The position numbers and the translations under genes were made by a program. Shown here in pieces: positions 37,645 through 48,446 of a stretch of 64,000 nucleotides of DNA (position 1 is the stretch's first letter; each line of letters begins with the position of its first letter). The notes beneath the pieces are model-generated. The model worked only from the letters and a program-made list of their open reading frames with translations, did not search any database and had not been told where the DNA came from. This DNA comes from Actinoallomurus sp963736325 (GTDB taxonomy: Bacteria > Actinomycetota > Actinomycetes > Streptosporangiales > Streptosporangiaceae): assembly GCA_963736325.1 (NCBI GenBank), contig CAVTOG010000009.1:248001-312000 (forward strand), read 5' to 3'.

Positions 37645-40029
37645 ATGACCGAGCATGACGGCACCCAGGGACCACACTGGCCATCGCCCGACGAGCAAGG
37701 TTCGTCCCAGTCCGACAGTGACAAGACGCCGGGCCAGGACGCGACACCGGGCACCCCGCAGCAGCCGGATGCCTCACAGCCGGAGCAGACACCCGCCGTG
37801 GACGTGCCGGCGGAAGCCTTCGAATCCGGCCGCACCATAGTCTTCGGCGCTCACCGCCGCCCCACCCCTGCCGACTCTTCCAAGGGCGCGGGCACCGACA
37901 AGCCGGTCGCCGGCGAGAGCACGCCCGCCTACGGTCAGCCGGGCGACCAAGGCGCGAGTCCGTCACCGTACGGCCAGCCGCAGAGCCCGCAGCCCTACGG
38001 CCAGCCGGGTGAGCAGCCCCCGGCGTACGGTCCGCCGGGTGAGAAGCCGGCCTACGGCGAGCCGAGCGAGCCGCCGAGCTACGGCGGCCCCGGCGAGCAG
38101 CCGCCGGCCTATGGCCAGCAGCCTCCTGCCTATGGCGAGCAGCCACCGGCCTACGGCCAGCAGCCGTACGGCCAGCCGGGCACGCCTCCGCCCTACGGCC
38201 AGCAGCCCTACGGCGGTCAGCCGTACGGCCAGCCGCAGGGCCAGACACCGTACGGCGGGCAGCCGTACGGCCAGCCCCAGACCCCGCCGCCCTACGGCCA
38301 GCCGCAGGCGCCGTACGGCCAGCAGCCCGGCGACCAGCAGTCTCCCTACGGCCAGCAGCCGCCCTACGGGCAGGCACCCGAACACCAGGCGGGCCCGCCG
38401 CAGTACGGGCAGGACCCGTACGGCCAGCAGGCAGGCCAGCAGCCCGGCCAGCCGGGCACGCCACCGCCGTACGGTCAGCAGCCCTACGGCACCCCGCCCG
38501 GCGACCAGGCCTCGCCGTACGGCCAGCCTTACGGCCAGCAGCCCGAGCAGCCGCCCTATGGCCAGCAGCCCGCCGACCCGCAGGCGCCGTACGGGCAGCA
38601 GCCGGGAGACCAGTCTCCCTACGGCCAGCAGGCGCCTTACGGACAGCAGCCCGGATACCCGGCGCAGAGCTATGGCGAGGCGGGGCCTTACGGGCAGCCC
38701 GGCTACGGGCAGCCGGCCTACGGTGCCCCGGCGCCGTACGCGCAGTCCGGCCAGGGGCCCGCGTTCGGGCAGCCGCCCTACGGCCAGGAGAGCGCGCCGA
38801 AGGCCACGGGCGACGACGCGGCCGAGCGCACCAGCGTGTCGCCGCCGAGTGAGTCCGGCGCTGCTTCGGACGCGCCCGGATCCGGTATGGAGGCGACGAC
38901 CGCGTTCGCGCAGCCGGGGCACGACGCTCCCGCGGCCGAGGGTGAGCAGAAGCCTCCGGCGTTCGGCGACCGGCCGGGCGAGGGCGGGGGATACCCGCAG
39001 CCTCCCTCGACGATGATGGACGCCTCCGTCGAGCAGCCCGGTGAGCGGCCGCCGTCCGGCGACAAGCTCGCGTACGGTCCGCCGCCGGTGGAAGACATCG
39101 TTCCGGGCTTCGGGCCGAAGGCGGGCGAGGAGGAGCCGGAGGACGAGCGGGCTCTCACCGAGCGCACGATGCTCGTGCCGCCCCCGGAGGCCGGCTTCGC
39201 CGAGAAGAGCCACCTCGACGAGGAGCTCCCCTCGTATGGAGGCGCACAGGCCCCCGGCGCGGGTCCGGATACCGGTGACATGGCTACGACGGCGTTCGGC
39301 CGCCAGCAGGGCTCAGGCACCCCGGAGGCGGGGAGCGACGAGATGGCGACGACCGCGTTCGCGCAGTCGGAGCCGTCCTCACCCACCGACACCGGCGACC
39401 AGCCGCCGTACGGCCAGGCGCCCGGCGGCCAGGCTCCGTCCGGCCAGCCGTACGGACAACAGGGCGGGCAGCAGCAGACCGGCGAACAGCAGGGCCAGTC
39501 CTCGTGGGCCGCGCCCGGCGGCGAGCAGGGCGGCGGCTTCCAGCAGCAGTACGGCGGCCAGCAGGGGCAGGGCTACGGCCAGCAGCAGGGCTACGGGCAG
39601 CAGCCGTACGGCCAGCAGGGCTACGGCCAGGGCCAGCAGCAGGGCCAGGCGTACGGCCAGCAGGGCTACGGTCAGCCGGGCCAGCAGGGTTATGGCCAGC
39701 CTGGTCAGCAGGGCTACGGCCAGCAGCAGGGGCAGCAGGATCAGGGCCAGCAGGGACAAGGCCAGCAGGGCCAGCAGCAGGGCTATGGTCAGCAGCCGTA
39801 CGGCCAGCAGGGCTATGGCGAGCAGCAGGGCCAGGGTTTCGGTCAGCAGGGCTACGGCCAGCAGCAGGGTCAGCAGCCCAGCCCCTACGGTCAGCAGCAG
39901 GGCGGCTACCCGGGCTACGAGGGTGTGTCGTCGAAGGCAGCCGATTCGAAGAAGAAGATGTGGATGTTCTTCGGCATCGGCGCCGTCGTCCTGGTAATTC
40001 TGCTGATCCTGCTCTACGGGTTGGCGTGA
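37645..40029 (+). CDS. Tail-anchored Tyr/Gly/Gln/Pro-rich prion-like protein, unknown function
   Basis: 794 residues with an almost wholly low-complexity sequence. Residues about 95-385 repeat PYGQQP/PAYGQ units. Residues 386-585 are acidic and Ser/Thr/Pro-rich. Residues 586-757 repeat GYGQQ/QQGQ units. A basic patch SKKK is followed by one C-terminal membrane helix (about 772-792), ending four residues later, so the long N-terminal part must be cytoplasmic. Recurring T-x-x-F/V motifs occur at T64 (RTIVF), T418, T548 and T569 (each ATTAF) and T508 (RTMLV). GAAGGAG lies 7 bases before the ATG. It stands alone between the rpoC terminator and the str promoter. The composition resembles phase-separating domains of eukaryotic FUS-like proteins; I recognise no bacterial family and assign no function. 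Confidence 0.85.
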   Translation: MTEHDGTQGPHWPSPDEQGSSQSDSDKTPGQDATPGTPQQPDASQPEQTPAVDVPAEAFESGRTIVFGAHRRPTPADSSKGAGTDKPVAGESTPAYGQPGDQGASPSPYGQPQSPQPYGQPGEQPPAYGPPGEKPAYGEPSEPPSYGGPGEQPPAYGQQPPAYGEQPPAYGQQPYGQPGTPPPYGQQPYGGQPYGQPQGQTPYGGQPYGQPQTPPPYGQPQAPYGQQPGDQQSPYGQQPPYGQAPEHQAGPPQYGQDPYGQQAGQQPGQPGTPPPYGQQPYGTPPGDQASPYGQPYGQQPEQPPYGQQPADPQAPYGQQPGDQSPYGQQAPYGQQPGYPAQSYGEAGPYGQPGYGQPAYGAPAPYAQSGQGPAFGQPPYGQESAPKATGDDAAERTSVSPPSESGAASDAPGSGMEATTAFAQPGHDAPAAEGEQKPPAFGDRPGEGGGYPQPPSTMMDASVEQPGERPPSGDKLAYGPPPVEDIVPGFGPKAGEEEPEDERALTERTMLVPPPEAGFAEKSHLDEELPSYGGAQAPGAGPDTGDMATTAFGRQQGSGTPEAGSDEMATTAFAQSEPSSPTDTGDQPPYGQAPGGQAPSGQPYGQQGGQQQTGEQQGQSSWAAPGGEQGGGFQQQYGGQQGQGYGQQQGYGQQPYGQQGYGQGQQQGQAYGQQGYGQPGQQGYGQPGQQGYGQQQGQQDQGQQGQGQQGQQQGYGQQPYGQQGYGEQQGQGFGQQGYGQQQGQQPSPYGQQQGGYPGYEGVSSKAADSKKKMWMFFGIGAVVLVILLILLYGLA
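37927..38799 (+). repeat. PYGQQP-type coding repeats, block 1
   Basis: About 290 codons of degenerate 5-8 residue units built on PYGQQP, PAYGQ and PGDQ. At DNA level CCGTACGGCCAGCAG and close variants recur dozens of times, a likely site of slippage and recombination. Confidence 0.9.
39400..39915 (+). repeat. GYGQQ-type coding repeats, block 2
   Basis: About 170 codons of GYGQQ, QGQQ and PYGQQ units (CAGCAGGGCTACGGC and variants), richer in Gln and Gly and nearly lacking the proline of block 1. It runs up to the charged patch before the membrane helix. Confidence 0.9.
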
Positions 40030-40062
40030 CGGGTTCCGTCCGAGAACGGACCGAGTAGGGCA

Positions 40063-40094
40063 AGAATGTCGGCGGGAACATCCGCCGACATTCT
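40063..40094 (+). terminator. Terminator after the low-complexity gene
   Basis: AGAATGTCGGCGG pairs perfectly with CCGCCGACATTCT over a 6-base loop. Confidence 0.85.
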
Positions 40095-40146
40095 CCCGTT
40101 GTACAGGTGACTCGCCGCGCCACGCTGGCTTCGCGAGCTCCTTGTT

Positions 40147-40175
40147 TTGACCCATGCGCGGGTGTTAGGTAGTCT
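40147..40175 (+). promoter_or_regulatory. str operon promoter (rpsL-rpsG-fusA-tuf)
   Basis: TTGACC (40147-40152) and TAGTCT (40170-40175) with a 17-base spacer. This is the best primary-sigma match in the window. It implies a start near 40182 and a leader of about 290 bases. Confidence 0.75.
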
Positions 40176-40181
40176 CTCCCT

Positions 40182-40470
40182 TCGTGCCCGCGGGTTCGTG
40201 GGTTCCACGTGCGTGCATGCCGAGGTTGATGCCAGACCCTTCGCAGGTCGGCTCGAAGTAAGCGTGCAGCACGGATTTGACTCCCCTGAGTTCGTCAGGC
40301 CCTTACGGGTCGGATAAAGGGTGGCGGGCGCGACACGCCCGACCCCGGGGGTCGGAGAGAGAAGTAAAGCCGCAGGTCATTGCCTCGGAAGAGGCTGTGA
40401 TCTGTGGTCGCGTGAGAACGCGGAGACCAGGAACGACTTACCGGCTTGGTACGAGGAAGACGGAGACGCG
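40182..40470 (+). other. Long untranslated leader of rpsL
   Basis: About 290 bases without a convincing gene. It can form CGGGCG-CGACA-CGCCCG (40325-40341), directly abutting CGACCCC/GGGGTCG (about 40340-40354). No intrinsic terminator with a T run is visible. An in-frame extension of rpsL upstream is open but has no similarity. Confidence 0.5.
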
Positions 40471-40845
40471 GTGCCCACGATCCAGCAGCTGGTCCGCAAG
40501 GGCCGCCAGGACAAGGTGACCAAGAACAAGACGCCGGCGCTCAAGGGAAGCCCGCAGCGCCGCGGTGTCTGCACGCGCGTCTACACGACGACGCCGAAGA
40601 AGCCGAACTCTGCGCTTCGGAAGGTCGCCCGTGTTCGGCTGACGAGCGGCATCGAGGTCACGGCCTACATTCCCGGCGTCGGACACAACCTGCAGGAGCA
40701 CTCCATCGTGCTCGTGCGCGGCGGCCGTGTGAAGGACCTTCCGGGTGTTCGGTACAAGATCATCCGCGGTTCCCTGGACACCCAGGGCGTCCGGAACCGG
40801 AAGCAGGCCCGTAGCCGCTACGGCGCGAAGAAGGAGAAGAGCTGA
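40471..40845 (+). CDS. rpsL: 30S ribosomal protein S12
   Basis: 124 residues from GTG 40471, (V)PTIQQLVRKGRQDK. Decoding-centre segments TTTPKKPNSALRKVARVRL and the loop with PGVRYKIIRG are present. K43 and the K88-region Lys are the streptomycin-sensitive residues. GGAG lies 7 bases upstream. It is the first gene of the str operon; rpsG begins two bases after the stop. Confidence 0.98.
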   Translation: MPTIQQLVRKGRQDKVTKNKTPALKGSPQRRGVCTRVYTTTPKKPNSALRKVARVRLTSGIEVTAYIPGVGHNLQEHSIVLVRGGRVKDLPGVRYKIIRGSLDTQGVRNRKQARSRYGAKKEKS

Positions 40846-40846
40846 C

Positions 40847-41317
40847 ATGCCTCGCAAGGGTCCCGCAGGCAAGCGCCAGCTGATCGCTGACCCGGTGTAC
40901 AACTCGCCGCTGGTCACCTCGCTGGTCAACAAGGTCCTGCTCGACGGCAAGCGGTCGATCGCCCAGAGCATCGTGTACGACGCCCTCGAGGGTTGCCGCG
41001 AGAAGAGCGGCAACGACCCCGTGGTGACGCTCAAGCGCGCGCTCGACAACGTCAAGCCGACCCTTGAGGTCCGTAGCCGGCGCGTCGGCGGTGCCACCTA
41101 CCAGGTGCCCGTCGAGGTTCGTCCGGCGCGCAGCACCACGCTGGCTCTCCGCTGGCTCGTGCTGTACGCGCGGCAGCGGCGCGAGAAGACGATGACCGAG
41201 CGGCTGATGAACGAGCTGCTCGATGCGAGCAACGGCCTCGGAGCGAGCGTCAAGAAGCGCGAGGACACGCACAAGATGGCGGAGTCCAACAAGGCCTTCG
41301 CTCACTACCGCTGGTAA
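40847..41317 (+). CDS. rpsG: 30S ribosomal protein S7
   Basis: 156 residues, MPRKGPAGKRQLIADPVYNSPLV onward, with the conserved RRVGGATYQVPVEVRPARSTTLALRWL and a C-terminal KMAESNKAFAHYRW. It organises the 16S 3' domain head. The ribosome binding site AAGGAGAA is inside the rpsL end. Confidence 0.98.
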   Translation: MPRKGPAGKRQLIADPVYNSPLVTSLVNKVLLDGKRSIAQSIVYDALEGCREKSGNDPVVTLKRALDNVKPTLEVRSRRVGGATYQVPVEVRPARSTTLALRWLVLYARQRREKTMTERLMNELLDASNGLGASVKKREDTHKMAESNKAFAHYRW

Positions 41318-41397
41318 CGATCAGCGGTTGAGGCTGGAGACGGGCCCTTCGGGGCCGGTGACCAGCGCACACGTACGAGACAACGAGGACGCGAGAA

Positions 41398-43509
<2,112 letters not shown>

Positions 43510-43592
43510 CCGCGCCCTGGCGCACGACCAAGAATCACTGAAGCAATAAGGCGGTCGCAGAGACGGCCGAGGATCGCGACAAGGAGACACCG

Positions 43593-44786
<1,194 letters not shown>

Positions 44787-44888
44787 CAAACACCGCGGAG
44801 CGGCGGTCGCGGTCCTCGAAAAGGGCCCGGCCGCCGCACCACGACGAGACCCAGCGGCACCTAGGAAGCAAAGGACACCGAGGCCATA

Positions 44889-45197
44889 ATGGCGGGACAG
44901 AAGATCCGCATCCGGCTCAAGGCCTACGACCACGAGGTCATCGACACTTCGGCGCGAAAGATCGTCGAGACGGTGACGCGCACCGGCGCGAAGGTCGCGG
45001 GCCCGGTGCCGCTGCCGACCGAGAAGAACGTGTACTGCGTCATCCGCTCGCCGCACAAGTACAAGGACAGCCGCGAGCACTTCGAGATGCGCACGCACAA
45101 GCGCCTGATCGACATCATTGATCCGACGCCCAAGACGGTCGACTCGCTTATGCGACTTGACCTTCCGGCCGGCGTCGACATCGAGATCAAGCTCTAA
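44889..45197 (+). CDS. rpsJ: 30S ribosomal protein S10
   Basis: 102 residues, MAGQKIRIRLKAYDHEVIDTSARKIVETVTRTGA, ending VDIEIKL, the standard S10/NusE. It also serves in antitermination complexes with NusB. It is the first gene of the S10 operon. Confidence 0.98.
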   Translation: MAGQKIRIRLKAYDHEVIDTSARKIVETVTRTGAKVAGPVPLPTEKNVYCVIRSPHKYKDSREHFEMRTHKRLIDIIDPTPKTVDSLMRLDLPAGVDIEIKL

Positions 45198-45208
45198 GGG
45201 CACCAGAG

Positions 45209-45853
45209 ATGAGTAAGCAGAGAAAGGGCGTCCTGGGCGAGAAGCTCGGCATGACCCAGGTCTTCGACGATGAGGGCCGGATGGTTCCGGTAACCGTCGT
45301 CCAGGCTGGGCCGTGCGTCGTCACCCGGGTCCGTACGCCTGACGCCGACGGCTACTCCGCCGTCCAGCTCGGCTACGGCCAGATCGACCCGCGCAAGGTG
45401 AACAAACCGATCACCGGGCACTTCGAGAAGGCCGGCGTCACGCCTCGTCGGCACATCGTCGAGCTGCGCACTGACGACGCCTCCGAGTACGAGCTCGGCC
45501 AGGAGATCACCGTTGAGGTGTTCGAAGCAGGTCAGCGCGTCGACGTCACCGGTCGGAGCAAGGGCAAGGGCACCGCGGGTGTCATGAAGCGCCACGGGTT
45601 CAAGGGCCTGAGCGCTTCGCACGGCACCCAGCGCAAGCACCGCTCACCGGGTTCGATCGGTGGCTGCGCCACGCCGGGTCGCGTGTTCAAGGGCCTGCGC
45701 ATGGCCGGCCGGTACGGGAACACCCGCACCACCGTGCAGAACCTGACCGTGCACGCCATCGACTCGGAGAAGGGACTGCTGCTCATCAAGGGCGCCGTCC
45801 CCGGCCCGAACGGCGGCCTGATCCTGGTGCGCAGCACCGCGAAGGGGGCGTAG
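45209..45853 (+). CDS. rplC: 50S ribosomal protein L3
   Basis: 214 residues. MSKQRKGVLGEKLGMTQVFD and the signature RVDVTGRSKGKGTAGVMKRHGFKG...HRSPGSIG (the loop reaching the peptidyl-transferase centre) identify L3. ATG 45209, 11 bases after rpsJ. Confidence 0.98.
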   Translation: MSKQRKGVLGEKLGMTQVFDDEGRMVPVTVVQAGPCVVTRVRTPDADGYSAVQLGYGQIDPRKVNKPITGHFEKAGVTPRRHIVELRTDDASEYELGQEITVEVFEAGQRVDVTGRSKGKGTAGVMKRHGFKGLSASHGTQRKHRSPGSIGGCATPGRVFKGLRMAGRYGNTRTTVQNLTVHAIDSEKGLLLIKGAVPGPNGGLILVRSTAKGA

Positions 45854-45856
45854 TAA

Positions 45857-46483
45857 GTGGCCACCAAGCTGGACATCGAGCTTGCCCCGGAGATCTTCGA
45901 CGCGAAGGTCAACGTGCCACTGATCCACCAGGTGGTCGTGGCACAGCTGGCCGCGGCGCGCCAGGGCACGCACAAGACCAAGACCCGCGGTGAGGTCTCC
46001 GGTGGCGGCAAGAAGCCGTACCGGCAGAAGGGCACCGGCCGGGCCCGTCAGGGTTCGATCCGGGCGCCGCAGTTCGCCGGCGGTGGCACCGTTCACGGTC
46101 CGCAGCCGCGTTCGTACGAGCAGAAGACCCCGAAGAAGATGAAGGCCGCCGCCCTGCGCGGGGCCCTCTCGGACCGGGCTCGTTACGGCCGGATCCACGT
46201 GGTGTCGAACCTCATCGAGGGCGACACTCCCAAGACCAAGACCGCGCTCGGAGCGCTCCGCGGCGTCACTGACGCCGAGAAGGTCATGCTGGTCCTCGAT
46301 CGTGAGGACGAGCTGACCTGGGTGAGCCTGCGCAATGTCCCCGAGGTCCACGTGATCGTGGTCGACCAGCTCAACACGTACGACGTGCTGTGCAGCGACG
46401 AGATCGTGTTCACCGAGGCCGCCTACGAGGCGCTCGTGGCACGGACGCAGAAGCGTACGAGCGGGAAGGAGGACGGCAAATGA
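45857..46483 (+). CDS. rplD: 50S ribosomal protein L4
   Basis: 208 residues from GTG 45857. It contains the exit-tunnel loop KTRGEVSGGGKKPYRQKGTGRARQGSIRAPQFAGGGTVHGP. L4 autoregulates the S10 operon in E. coli; no equivalent leader is evident here. It overlaps rplW by ATGA. Confidence 0.97.
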   Translation: MATKLDIELAPEIFDAKVNVPLIHQVVVAQLAAARQGTHKTKTRGEVSGGGKKPYRQKGTGRARQGSIRAPQFAGGGTVHGPQPRSYEQKTPKKMKAAALRGALSDRARYGRIHVVSNLIEGDTPKTKTALGALRGVTDAEKVMLVLDREDELTWVSLRNVPEVHVIVVDQLNTYDVLCSDEIVFTEAAYEALVARTQKRTSGKEDGK

Positions 46484-46782
46484 GCAAGATCGCCGACCCG
46501 CGCGACATTCTCATGGCGCCCGTGATCTCCGAGAAGAGCTACGGGCTCCTCGACGAGAACAAGTACACCTTCGAGGTGCGGACCGACGCCAACAAGACCC
46601 AGATCAGGCAGGCCGTCGAGGCCGTCTTCGGGGTCAAGGTGACCGGTGTGAACACCATCAACCGGCAGGGTAAGCGCAAGCGGACCAAGTTCGGCTACGG
46701 CAAGCGCAAGGACACCAAGCGGGCGATCGTCAGCCTCGCTGAGGGTGAGCGGATCGACATCTTCGGAGGGCCGGTCTCGTGA
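46480..46782 (+). CDS. rplW: 50S ribosomal protein L23
   Basis: 100 residues, MSKIADPRDILMAPVISEKSYGLLDENKYTFEV, with the INRQGKRKRTKFGYGKRKDTKRAIV basic loop. It forms the docking site for SRP and trigger factor at the tunnel exit. GGAAGGAGG ahead of the ATG. A 128-base gap to rplB follows. Confidence 0.98.
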   Translation: MSKIADPRDILMAPVISEKSYGLLDENKYTFEVRTDANKTQIRQAVEAVFGVKVTGVNTINRQGKRKRTKFGYGKRKDTKRAIVSLAEGERIDIFGGPVS

Positions 46783-46787
46783 CCTCT

Positions 46788-46858
46788 CCCTCCGCGGTCC
46801 GCGACTCCCGGCGGGAGGCGCTGACGCGCCACCACCGGACGACGGGCACCGCGGAGGG
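46788..46858 (+). other. Branched RNA fold in the rplW-rplB gap
   Basis: CCCTCCGCGGT (46788-46798) is perfectly complementary to ACCGCGGAGGG (46848-46858). Inside lie two hairpins, CTCCC-GGC-GGGAG (46805-46817) and GGCGC-TGAC-GCGCC (46817-46830), sharing one boundary base. Together they make a three-way junction in the transcript. The remaining bases to rplB (46859-46910) hold only a weak ribosome binding site. Confidence 0.55.
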
Positions 46859-46910
46859 CCGGTCCGGATCGGTAATCCGTCCGAAGACAGACAAGGGATG
46901 AACGAAAAAG

Positions 46911-47744
46911 ATGGGCATCCGTAAATACAAGCCGACGACTCCCGGTCGCCGCGGCTCGAGTGTGGCCGACTTCGTCGAGGTCACTCGGGCCGAGCCGGAG
47001 AAGTCGCTGGTGCGTCCGCTCCCCAAGAAGGGCGGCCGTAACGCACACGGCCACATCACCACGCGCCACCAGGGCGGCGGGCACAAGCGCGCCTACCGGG
47101 TGATCGACTTTCGCCGTGCCGACAAGGACGGCGTGCCGGCCAAGGTCGCACACATCGAGTACGACCCGAACCGCACCGCGCGCATCGCGCTGCTGCACTA
47201 CGCCGACGGGGAGAAGCGCTACATCCTCTGCCCGACCGGTGTGAAGCAGGGCGACCGGATCGAGAACGGCCCGTCGGCCGACATCAAGCCGGGTAACTGC
47301 CTCCCGCTGCGCAACGTTCCGACCGGTACGGTCGTGCACGCGATCGAGCTCCGGCCCGGCGGCGGCGCGAAGCTGGCCCGCTCGGCCGGCTCCGGCGCTC
47401 AGCTGCTCGCCAAGGAAGGCAAGTACGCCACGCTGCGTATGCCCTCCGGCGAGATGCGGATGGTGGACCTTCGGTGCCGCGCCACGGTCGGTGAGGTCGG
47501 CAACTCCGAGCAGTCCAACATCAACTGGGGCAAGGCCGGCCGCATGCGCTGGAAGGGCAAGCGCCCGACCGTCCGCGGCGTCGCGATGAACCCGATCGAC
47601 CACCCGCACGGCGGTGGCGAGGGCAAGACGTCCGGTGGCCGCCACCCGTCGAGCCCGTGGGGCCAGCCCGAGGGTCGTACCCGGAAGGCGAACAAACCTT
47701 CCGATCGGCTCATCGTCCGACGTCGTAGCAAGAAGAAGCGGTAG
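46911..47744 (+). CDS. rplB: 50S ribosomal protein L2
   Basis: 277 residues, MGIRKYKPTTPGRRGSSVADF, with the peptidyl-transferase-proximal RGVAMNPIDHPHGGGEGKTSGGRHPSSPWG (including the catalytic-centre His) and a basic C-terminus RRRSKKKR. Standard length. Confidence 0.98.
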   Translation: MGIRKYKPTTPGRRGSSVADFVEVTRAEPEKSLVRPLPKKGGRNAHGHITTRHQGGGHKRAYRVIDFRRADKDGVPAKVAHIEYDPNRTARIALLHYADGEKRYILCPTGVKQGDRIENGPSADIKPGNCLPLRNVPTGTVVHAIELRPGGGAKLARSAGSGAQLLAKEGKYATLRMPSGEMRMVDLRCRATVGEVGNSEQSNINWGKAGRMRWKGKRPTVRGVAMNPIDHPHGGGEGKTSGGRHPSSPWGQPEGRTRKANKPSDRLIVRRRSKKKR

Positions 47745-47753
47745 GAGTCGACC

Positions 47754-48032
47754 ATGCCACGTAGCCTCAAGAAGGGCCCGTTCGTGGATGACCACCTGAT
47801 CAAAAAGGTGGACACCCAGAACGAAAAGGGCACCAAGAACGTCATCAAGACGTGGTCGCGGCGCTCCATGATCGTGCCCGACATGCTCGGTCACACGATC
47901 GCCGTGCACGACGGCCGCAAGCACGTCCCGGTGTTCGTCACCGAGGCCATGATCGGTCACAAGCTCGGGGAGTTCGCCCCGACTCGTACGTTCAAGGGCC
48001 ACATCAAGGACGACCGCCGCAGTCGGCGATAG
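47754..48032 (+). CDS. rpsS: 30S ribosomal protein S19
   Basis: 92 residues, MPRSLKKGPFVDDHLIKKVD to KDDRRSRR, with the signature RRSMIVPDMLGHTIAVHDGRKHVPV. It binds the 16S head with S13. Confidence 0.98.
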   Translation: MPRSLKKGPFVDDHLIKKVDTQNEKGTKNVIKTWSRRSMIVPDMLGHTIAVHDGRKHVPVFVTEAMIGHKLGEFAPTRTFKGHIKDDRRSRR

Positions 48033-48065
48033 AACCGTAGAAGTAGCGAGAGCGAGGAAACAGCG

Positions 48066-48446
48066 ATGGAAGCCAGGGCCCAGGCGCGGTACGCCCGCGT
48101 CACGCCCAGAAAGGCCCGCCGCGTGGTGGACCTCATCCGCGGCATGCAGGCCGCGGAGGCTCAGGCGGTGCTGCGGTTCGCCCCTCAGGCTGCGAGTGAG
48201 CCGGTGTACAAGGTGCTCTCGAGCGCCATCGCCAACGCCGAGCACAACGACAAGCTCGACGTGGACACGCTCTGGGTGAGCCGGGCATGGGTCGATGAAG
48301 GTCCGACCCTGAAGCGCTACCGCCCGCGGTCGATGGGGCGTGCGTACCGCATCAACAAGCGTACGAGCCACATCACGGTCATTGTCGAGTCGCGGCCCGA
48401 TGGCAAGAAAGCCAACGGCGCCAAGAAGACGAGGAGGACCCGCTAG
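48066..48446 (+). CDS. rplV: 50S ribosomal protein L22
   Basis: 126 residues. MEARAQARYARVTPRKARRVVDLIRGM and the tunnel hairpin ERGPTLKRYRPRSMGRAYRINKRTSHITVIV-type segment (here DEGPTLKRYRPRSMGRA) identify L22. The stop overlaps the GTG of rpsC by one base. Confidence 0.98.
   Translation: MEARAQARYARVTPRKARRVVDLIRGMQAAEAQAVLRFAPQAASEPVYKVLSSAIANAEHNDKLDVDTLWVSRAWVDEGPTLKRYRPRSMGRAYRINKRTSHITVIVESRPDGKKANGAKKTRRTR

Noticed and set aside
37927..39915. Possible CRISPR or minisatellite of non-coding type
   Set aside because: The repeats keep one frame throughout and encode a uniform composition ending in a membrane anchor.
38009..39997. Alternative frames and a 416-codon minus-strand frame across the prion-like gene
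   Set aside because: They are composition shadows of the YGQ repeats. Only the frame from 37645 has a ribosome binding site and ends in a proper membrane helix.
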